Shown in pieces: positions 56,996 through 64,000 of a stretch of DNA of 64,000 bases. The position numbers and the translations under genes were made by a program. The first letter of the stretch is position 1. Every line of letters begins with the position of its first letter. Under the pieces are notes generated by a model. That model was not told the DNA's origin. It made no database searches and saw only the letters and a program-made list of their open reading frames with translations. This stretch comes from Desmodesmus armatus (Eukaryota; Chlorophyta; Chlorophyceae; Sphaeropleales; Scenedesmaceae), in contig VIIQ02000149.1 in NCBI GenBank assembly GCA_007449985.2, positions 124,001-188,000 on the forward strand. Direction: 5' to 3'.

Positions 56996-57476
56996 GTCGA
57001 GAAGGGGCTCGTTTGCAGCTGTGTTGCCGTCCGTGATGCAAGCCTTGTAATCAATTGCCTGAGGTGGCTTCGTGTCCCAGCAAACAGACCTTTTGAACTG
57101 AATGCATTGCTTCTGATCACAGAACGGCCGAACAAGGTTCGTACAGAAAACAGCTTCGGGACCTCGAGGTTCTAGGGCGTAGAGCAGGCCTAGTCAGTCT
57201 CGACCATCAGCAGAGTGTCCAGCAACGCAAACCACATACAAAACACTATTTCAGGGCCCGGACCTCTGCTTCGGCTGAACAGGTGCGCTCAGAGATAGAT
57301 TCTCGTGTGCCAGCTCCCTGCACGCGCCTGGGTCCTCTTGGACACGTTTTTTCATTGGTTACCCTGCTTTGCGACTGGTGACAGCTGCGCCTTGATCCCA
57401 AAAAGAGATCTCACTACCACAGCAGTACCTGTCACAATCAACCTATCTTGTTTCTTTCCTGCCCTGCAGCCCCACC

Positions 57477-60400
57477 ATGGCTCTCGTCGCAGCACAGTCA
57501 ACAGCAGCAGCTGCTGCAACCAGCAGGCCCGCAGCAGCAGCCCCTATGCGCGTTGCACTGGTTACCAAGGTTGCAGGCAGGAGGGTGTCCGTTGCTTCAG
57601 CAGCGTCCAGCAGCACACCCAGCAGCAGTAGCCGCGGTGCAGTGCTGGTGTCACGTGCTTCCCGCGCCGATTCATCTGCTGACATGGCGCGCTGGGAGCA
57701 GCAGGTCCGCGATGGCAGCGTTGCAAATGTGTCAGTCAACCAGGCAGGTGAGTTCACCACAGAAGTTTCCAGTGGGGTCTCTGTTGTTTAGCAATAGATA
57801 AGTGTGAGGATGCTGGTGAGTAAAGTGTGGCTTTTCAAGTGAGCCCATGCAGGCAGTAAAGCAGGCCAGTGAGTCAGTGAGGTAGTGGGGTGCCAGGCTG
57901 GCGATTGGGTTTGTGGAAGCTGCCAGGCTGGCAACCAAGAAGCACTTTTCGTTGCCTGTGTTGCAATGTTGTCAACAACATGCAAGTTGGCTGCGTAGAC
58001 GTTGAATGGAAGTGCGCAAATGCAGGCTTTCTTTTTGTAGTGTGGTACGTTGGTGATGTTGCCCTTACATGTTGAGGGGGGGGGGGTGTCACCCCCCTAC
58101 CCCACCCACACACTCCGTCTGGACGTTCGTCCCCTTAGTGAGATTGACAAGGACTCACTGCTGAATGCCGTCAACATGCCGTTGTTCTTTATGTTGGGGA
58201 CGCCTCCCCCTGGATCCCCCCTCCCCTCCTGCCCCCGCCTTTCAACAACACCAGCACTGTAAAACTGAAGTGAGCAGAAATGTACACGGTTGTGCTTCTG
58301 TGCCCCCCCCCCCCCCCCCCCCCGCTGACTTGATGAACCAGGGTTGGGTGTTGCTGGACGTCCGGCCCCCCAGTGAGACAGACAAGGTCACTGCTTGATG
58401 CCGTCAACGTCCCACTGTTTGTCGAGGATGAGTCAAGCAGCTTTGGCACCCCCCCACCTCTCTTGCCCCTCACCAACACATGCCCGTCAACCTGAATGAA
58501 GCAGAAGTTACATGTCTGTGCTGCCCCCCCCCCCCCCCCTCCCCAGCTGACTTGGTGAACCAGGGTTGGGTGCTGCTGGATGTCCGCCCCCCCAGTGAGA
58601 CAGACAAGGTGTCTCTGCTTGATGCCGTCAACGTGCCGCTGTTTGTGGAGGATGAGTCTAGCAGCTTTGGCAGCCTGATGAAGAAGGCAGCAGCAGTCAG
58701 CACAGGCGGCTGGTGGCTGGGTGGCACACACATGGTGCCCAACGACAAGTTCCTGCCAGAGGTAAGGAGCCTGCAAGATATACTAGATCTCAATCTTAGA
58801 TCTTAGGCCCCCACCCCACCCCCTCCATCACCTTTCACCCTCTTTACACCCCCCCCCCCCCACACGGGCCCCCACCCCACCCACCCCAGAGGATGAGTCA
58901 AGCAGCTTTGGTAGCTTGATGAAGAAGGCAGCAGCAGTCAGCACTGGCGGCTGGTGGCTGGGCGACACACACCTGGTGCCCAACGACAAGTTCCTGCCAG
59001 AGGTAAGGAGCATGCAAGATACCCCCCCCCCCCCCCCCCCCCGCCTTCCCCATTCCACCCTCTTGCCATATCCCCCCCCCCCCCCAACCCCACCACCCCA
59101 CCTTCTCAAGAGGATGAGTCTAGCAGCTTCAGCAGCCTTAAGAAGAAGGCAGCAGCAGTCAGTACGGGCGGCTGGTGGCTGGGTGGCACACACATGGTGC
59201 CCAATGACAAGTTCCTGCCAGAGGTAAGGAGCATGCAGGGTGCATGGGTCACTCCCCCCCCCCCTCCCCCGCTGCCCCCCTAGCCCCCTCCCCCCTTGCT
59301 TCACCTTCCCCCCCCCCCACCCCCCACCCCCCACCCCAAGATACATTTTGAGCTGTGAGGGGTGGCTGGGCGGTACACACATGGTGCCAAATGACAAGTT
59401 CCTGCCAGAGGTAAGGAGCATGCAGGGTGCATGGGTCACTCCCCCCCCCCCCCCCCCCCCCCTCCCCCGCTGCCCCCCTAGCCCCCTCCCCCCTTGCTTC
59501 ACCTTCTCCCCCCCCCCACCCCCCCACCCCCCACCCCAAGATACACGTTGAGCTGTGAGGGTGGCTGGGCGGTACACACATGGTGCCAAATGACAAGTTA
59601 CTGCCAGAGGTAAGGAGCCTGCAAGGTGTACGGGTACCCTCCCTTCCTCCCTTCCCTTGCTTCAGCCCCCCCCCCCCCCCCCTCGTCCACCCCCCACCCC
59701 ACACCTCTCCCCACCTACCAAGCTGGTTTTGAGGCCCGCAGTGACAAGTTTCTGCCAGAGGTAAGCAGCCTGCAGGGTGTATGGGTACCCTCGTTCCCCC
59801 ACCCTCCCTTGCTTTACCTCCGACCCACCCGCCCCAACCCCCACCCTTTTCCGTTGCTCACCCCCACCCCTACCCCTACCAATATGTTTGGCCTATCACC
59901 TCTCAGGGCCATATCGACGATTTCTTGTTTTCTACATCCCCTCTGGCCTTTGAAACACATAAACACACATACATTCCAAAAGGACATGGGGGCCAAAACC
60001 CAAACTGTGATCACCCCCCCCCCCCCCCACCCCCCTCCCCTCACAGGTCCAGACCAAGGTCCCTAAGGACAAGGAGTCATCATCGGTTGCCAGAAGGGTC
60101 TGCGCAGCCTGGCAGCAGCAGAGCAGCTCTCACGCGCCGGGTATGGCCGGTGGCATGGATCAACGGCGGCTTTGACACTGCACGCCCGGGAGACTTGCGC
60201 ACAAGCAACGACAAGGATGTCAGGTGGGTTTTAGGGCATTTGGGGCACTTGGGGCGACGAGGGGGGGGGGGAGGGGGGCGGACCCCAACCCCTACAGACA
60301 CCCTTGAACCTTCGCCTTCACGCCCACCTATATGCCGGATTTGGTTGTCTGCTCATGGTGCTTGGCTGAAATACGATTCATCGCCAGATGTGAGTACACA

Positions 60401-60956
60401 CAACCCCCCGCCGCCAGCTGTTGGTTACAACGCATCTGTCAACAACCCCCCCCCCCCCTTTCCCACCCTGCAGGTATGCCGGCATTGGTGGTCTGTCCGA
60501 GGTGCTTGGCTGGACCGAGGTGCAACACCAGATATGCACCCCCCCCCCCCTCATTCAAACACCAACACATCCCCCCTCCTTCAAACACCAACACACCCCA
60601 ATCCTGCCCCCCCCCCCAACACACACATTCAAATGCCGCAGGTATGCTGGCATCGGTGGTCTGTCTGAGGTGCTTGGCTGGACTGAGGCGCAACACCAGC
60701 TATGCACCCCCCCCTCCTTCAACACCCCCCCCCCTCCTTACCCCCCCCCCCCCCCTTCACACACCCCACAGGTATGCTGGCATCGGTGGTCTGTCTGAGG
60801 TGCTTGGCTGGACTGAGGTTCAGCAGGAAGAGAAGCAGGGCTTCATGGGAGGCGTGAACGGCGTCCTCGGCCTGGTGGCACTCATTTTGGCAGCAGACCT
60901 GGCGCTGTTCGGGTGAGTCTGTTTGCTGTCTCCGGGGGGGGGGGGGGCAGGCGGCT

Positions 60957-60987
<31 letters not shown>

Positions 60988-61880
60988 CTGCGGGTGTGGG
61001 TGCGCGTGTCTGTTATGTGTGTGTGGGGAGGCAGGGGAGATGAAAGGAGAGCGTGCAGCAGGAGGAGAAGCAGGGCTTCATGGTGGTGTGAATGGAGTGC
61101 TGGGCCTGGTGGCACTCATCCTGGCAGCAGACCTGGCACTGTTCGGGTGAGTGACACAACCCTGTCATAGGAGGGGGGGGTGTGGGGATAAGCAGGGGTT
61201 CATGGGTGATGTGAAAGGTGTCCCCCGCTTGACGGAACGGCTTGGGTGAGTGACACACTGGGTTGTGGGCTAGATCACTTACCTAGCCTAGCCTTCGGCA
61301 AGGCAAGGCATGGCTAGAGCGCAAACCCAGGCCTGGAAATTTTGGGATTCGAACCCAAGGCCTCTTGCTTGCAAAGCAAACGCGTTGTCACAGGAGGGGG
61401 GGGAGTGCAGGCATCAGCAGGGCTCCATGGTGGTGTGAACGGCGTGCTGGGCCTGGTGGCTCTGTCCCTAGCAGCTGACGGGGTACTGAATGTGTGAGTG
61501 TAGGTTCAGGGTCTGAGGCTTTTGGGTTTCAGGTTGATTTTCATTGAGTTGAATAGGGGGGCTGGGTGGAGGAACGGCGTGCTGGGACTTGTGGCTCTGT
61601 CCCCAGCAGCTGACGGGGTCCTGAATGTGTGAGCTGCCTTACACACTTTTCCCAACAAGGCGATTGTGCAGCGGCTGCATCACGGTGTGGCCACTGCATC
61701 AGTCAGAATGGGCAGCACCTACATTAACTCAGGCGGTCCGCAAAGTCACATTATCGGATGTGGGCATCGGAAGACTGGCAGTGCCAATTTGGCACCAACC
61801 TGAAAGCTGCTGCTGCCGTTGCTGCTGCTCCCTGTAGGTATGAGCAGATCATGTTCTTGATGGGCACACCCATGAAGTAA
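57477..61880 (+). CDS. Chloroplast rhodanese-like protein (STR9 type), two frame disruptions
   Basis: Main exons: 57477-57747 (transit peptide rich in Ala, Ser, Arg), 58547-58761 (ADLVNQGWVLLDVRPPSE and WWLGGTHMVPNDKFLPE), 60047-60223, 60772-60912 and 61838-61880. Exon three holds the active-site loop CQKGLRSLAAAEQL (C-x4-R) and INGGFDTARPGDL, and exon four YAGIGGLSEVLGW plus a membrane helix (NGVLGLVALILAADLALFG). This architecture matches plant STR9, a thylakoid rhodanese of unknown substrate. Introns join in phase, but exon three changes frame after VPKDK (about 60070) and again after AGYGR (about 60148), each consistent with a single missing base. Introns contain extra exon copies and long poly-C runs, so homopolymer errors are a real possibility. 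The gene is probably functional in the organism. Confidence 0.8.
58108..59762 (+). repeat. Partial duplicates of rhodanese exon two
   Basis: Besides the full exon at 58547, related pieces occur at about 58108-58190 (diverged start), 58323-58430 (start, lacking an AG acceptor), 58889-59003, 59110-59223, 59363-59411, 59560-59610 and 59735-59761 (all 3' pieces). Most of the 3' pieces end CTGCCAGAG before a GTAAGG or GTAAGC donor. They are separated by runs of C up to about 25 bases. Some could be spliced in as alternatives; most look like relics. Confidence 0.85.
60474..61632 (+). repeat. Duplicates of rhodanese exon four
   Basis: YAGIGGLSEVLGWTE-type starts occur at 60474, 60642 and 60772; only the last continues into the membrane helix. 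Further copies of the helix part (VNGVLGLVAL) follow at about 61050-61147, 61420-61497 and 61568-61632, progressively diverged, each ending near a GTGAGT/GTGAGC donor. Confidence 0.85.
61334..61392 (-). repeat. tRNA-Ala(UGC)-like 3' part, probable SINE head
   Basis: On the minus strand a 5-bp stem TTTGC/GCAAG encloses the loop TTTGCAA (anticodon TGC), followed by a 5-nt variable loop, the T arm TTGGGTTCGAATCCCAA with a perfect B box, and AATTTCCA as 3' acceptor strand. The acceptor 5' strand and most of the D arm are missing, so it is not a working tRNA. The sequence after it (minus direction, to about 61270) is not tRNA-like, which suggests a tRNA-derived short element inserted between rhodanese exon copies. 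Confidence 0.5.
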
Positions 61881-62497
61881 AGGAGCCCTTTGGCGTATGC
61901 ACTGTCAGTTGATTGGACTAAAAGCAGGTGAGGGTAGCAGGCACAACTGCAGGAGGGGGTGGCGTGCGGGGGAGGGCAGTGGCACCATCCATGCCACAGG
62001 ACATGGGGCAGGGGACATGGCACAGCAGCAGGGCAGCAGGTGAAGTGAGCATCAACTACTGCGGCGGCGGGGGGGGGGGGGGGCAGGGGGGGTGGTTGGG
62101 AACAGTGGAAAAGGGGGGGGGGGCTCTTTGAGAACTTGAGCTGGTCCCCGGGCACTCTTACACTGCACTCTTGTGCATTGTGTCGAGCACTTCAACAGTA
62201 AGCAGGGCCGCGCCTCATGCTGCCAGGTTGAGGTGATGACGCTGACAAAGTTCCTGCTGCTGCTGCTTCTGGCAACCGCAGGAATGAGCACGAGCAGTTT
62301 GAGAGCAGGATGTGGCAAGGGTGTTGAAGGGGGCAGCAATGCAGCCTGAGCTGCTGCTGAAGGGTTTAGGGAGTAGGGCCTAAACCCTAAAGCCTAGCCT
62401 GAAAACCTGGGAGGCAGGGTGGCAGGGTTTTTTTTTTGGGCCACACTGGCTACCTCGTTGGGGTGGGAGGGCTTTTGGGGTGGGGTAGAGACCACGC

Positions 62498-62530
<33 letters not shown>

Positions 62531-63115
62531 CTTGCAGGGTGGGTTGGGGTGGAATACTGGAGTGTCTTTGGCAGTGTGCTGTTTGAGAGAGTACGTGGGC
62601 CAACACATGTATCATTGTTGAGTGAATGTGTGCCAAGTCTTGTGGATGTGTGGGTTCGCCAACTTGTTGGCTCGATTTCGTTGGGGTGGTCTTGCAGAGA
62701 AGCACCCTATGATAAGGAGTGTAACATGCATGAGCTGAATAGACACAACTTGTTGGTGTGTCCCGCTGAGACATTGCAGTATTCATGATGTTGTGGAAAG
62801 CCTCAGCAGCAGCAGCCCCTGTCAGGGCACAAGTGGGTGGGAGTAAGATACAGCATGGCTACTCGTCCTGGGCACTGTCTGGGACGCTGTCATCAGCTGC
62901 CAACATGCACTCAGCTGCCATTGGCAGGCATGGCAATGGCAGGCCTGCCAATTACCATTGCCTTGCCTTATGTGTGTCGCTTCTTTGTAAGGCCACACTG
63001 TGTCTCAAGAGACCTATCATGCACGTACAACAACTCCCTGGTTGTATGCGTATGTAAAGCCCTATGAGCCTAGTTTGGCTCCAGAAAGGGCGGTCAGGCG
63101 TGGCCTGACCCAGTT

Positions 63116-63201
<86 letters not shown>

Positions 63202-63700
63202 AAGTGGAACAATCACTCTGCAGTTCCCGGTACGACCATGTGACCCACACACACCAACTCAATACTGAAGCCACACCAACTCGGTGATTTTGCAGAGTGT
63301 ACATGGTGTGAACTTTCTGTTGAGTGTGGCCTCTGGAACTCTGATATGACCTGACATATGTTATATGCCTGTGGAAACGAATATCACCTTTCACATGCTC
63401 AGGTTCACGACATGCTGACAGGTGTTTGAGATGTGACAGATGTGTACATCTGATGTGACGTGTGTTACATAAGACCAAAAAACCTCCCCAAACTCAACCC
63501 CATCCAGCAGCAGCACCACTCTCAGTCCCAGGCAAAGCCCCAAACACAGCACCCCACAGCTGCACAGCCCGCAGGAAGATTCAGTCCGCAGCTACTGCTG
63601 CTGCCTGCAACCACACCATGGCTTGAAGCCCTCAGGATGCCTCTTAGCAGCAAAAGCTACCATGTGCACCCAGATAGCGTGCTAGCAGCTGCCAAAGGCG
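61881..63700. other. No gene recognised
   Basis: Spacer with simple repeats: G runs at about 62070 and 62500-62529, and a short pair of telomere-like motifs in opposite orientation at 62363-62392 (GGTTTAGGG, CCTAAACCCTAAA). TGTAA motifs at 62720 and 63054 could serve the rhodanese gene but are far from its stop. Confidence 0.4.
63116..63201 (+). repeat. (TAG)n microsatellite, about 28 repeats
   Basis: An uninterrupted TAG/AGT run of about 86 bp. It causes the poly-Ser, poly-Leu and poly-Thr reading frames on either strand. Confidence 0.97.
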
Positions 63701-63754
63701 CCTTCCCAGGTTGACAGCTGTGCGGTGGGCATAATCAAGGCCAAGTTGTGTTAC

Positions 63755-63936
63755 CCTCCATGCAAAGGTACAATCATGAACAGCGCAGCAGCAGGCTTCA
63801 CTCGCGCTCTGCCAGCCTGATTGTCAGGTGGAAGGTGGGCTTGGCAATCTTGTAACCCCTGCGCAAGCACAACAGCAGCAGCAGCAAGCACACTGAACAC
63901 ACGTCCAAACTGAAATCTACTACCCCGCAACGCCAT
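63755..63936 (-). CDS. First exon of a probable secretory-pathway protein
   Basis: ATG at 63936 opens a frame with an N-terminal signal or anchor segment (RVFSVLAAAAVVLAQGLQ) after two basic residues, then VKPAAALFMIVPLHG. The sequence GGGTAACA at the end fits a donor (exon end 63755), otherwise a TAA follows at 63751-63753. The next exon was not identified. The family is unknown. The lumenal start suggests a secreted or Golgi type II protein, but that rests only on the hydrophobic stretch. Confidence 0.4.
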
Positions 63937-64000
63937 ATGTCCACTCCCTACACGCTGTGTACCGTGCCATAAAAGTGCGTCAGCAACCCTCAAACGCACG

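Noticed and set aside
62363..62392. Interstitial telomere
   Set aside because: Only one or two TTTAGGG-like units in each orientation; too short to mean a former chromosome end.
62952..63478. Poly-Thr, poly-Leu and poly-Ser ORFs
   Set aside because: They are translations of the (TAG)n microsatellite.

Overview
The window reads as nuclear DNA of a green alga (Chlorophyta, most likely Chlorophyceae). The evidence is many small exons with GT/AG introns, CAG/CTG runs encoding Gln, Ala and Ser, a DIRS-type retrotransposon of the kind known from Chlamydomonas and Volvox, algal-type TGTAA poly(A) signals, a plastid-type sugar transporter fragment and a chloroplast rhodanese gene. Nothing looks prokaryotic. 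Genus cannot be fixed from sequence alone. Exon limits were derived by eye from splice sites, reading phase and comparison among the paralogues in the window.

Layout. 0-6.3 kb: two MYND zinc-finger genes (one cut by the window edge, one on the minus strand) around a KCTD/T1-type BTB gene. 6.6-10.4 kb: an unrecognised minus-strand gene and the C-terminal half of a plastid sugar transporter, head to head and both lacking 5' parts. 11.8-27.5 kb: one very large minus-strand gene whose exons mostly join in phase. It encodes, in order, an array of tandemly duplicated acidic exons, a basic segment, a multi-pass hydrophobic region, a tyrosine-recombinase-like domain, two Cys pairs/zinc-finger-like motifs and a complete set of PIF1-family helicase motifs. 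This is the strongest candidate for an undescribed system, probably a large recombinase/helicase mobile element. 27.9-31.5 kb: a second, partly broken copy of the MYND+KCTD pair with an F-box/LRR-family exon in front. 31.7-35.9 kb: a DIRS-like retrotransposon (short Gag-like ORF, RT-RNase H-methyltransferase ORF, tyrosine recombinase ORF with a frameshift) flanked by identical 160-bp direct repeats. 37.5 kb: a decayed third KCTD exon. 37.9-43.4 kb: a head-to-head inverted pair of LRR genes, the left one frameshifted. 44.7-49.9 kb: a secreted Pro/Ser-rich, Cys-module wall/matrix protein. 55.2-57.0 kb: a membrane RING-H2 ubiquitin ligase (minus). 57.5-61.9 kb: a chloroplast rhodanese (STR9-like) gene with extensive exon duplication inside poly-C introns. 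63.8-63.9 kb: the first exon of a secretory-pathway gene on the minus strand.

How it fits together. Ordinary single genes (wall protein, RING ligase, rhodanese) lie to the right. The left two thirds is a patchwork of lineage-specific families (MYND, KCTD, F-box/LRR) that have been duplicated, inverted, fused and broken, next to two unrelated tyrosine-recombinase elements. Tandem duplication of phase-preserving exons recurs (acidic exons of the giant gene, rhodanese exons). Several frameshifts fall near repeats or homopolymers and could be true decay or assembly errors; this cannot be decided here.
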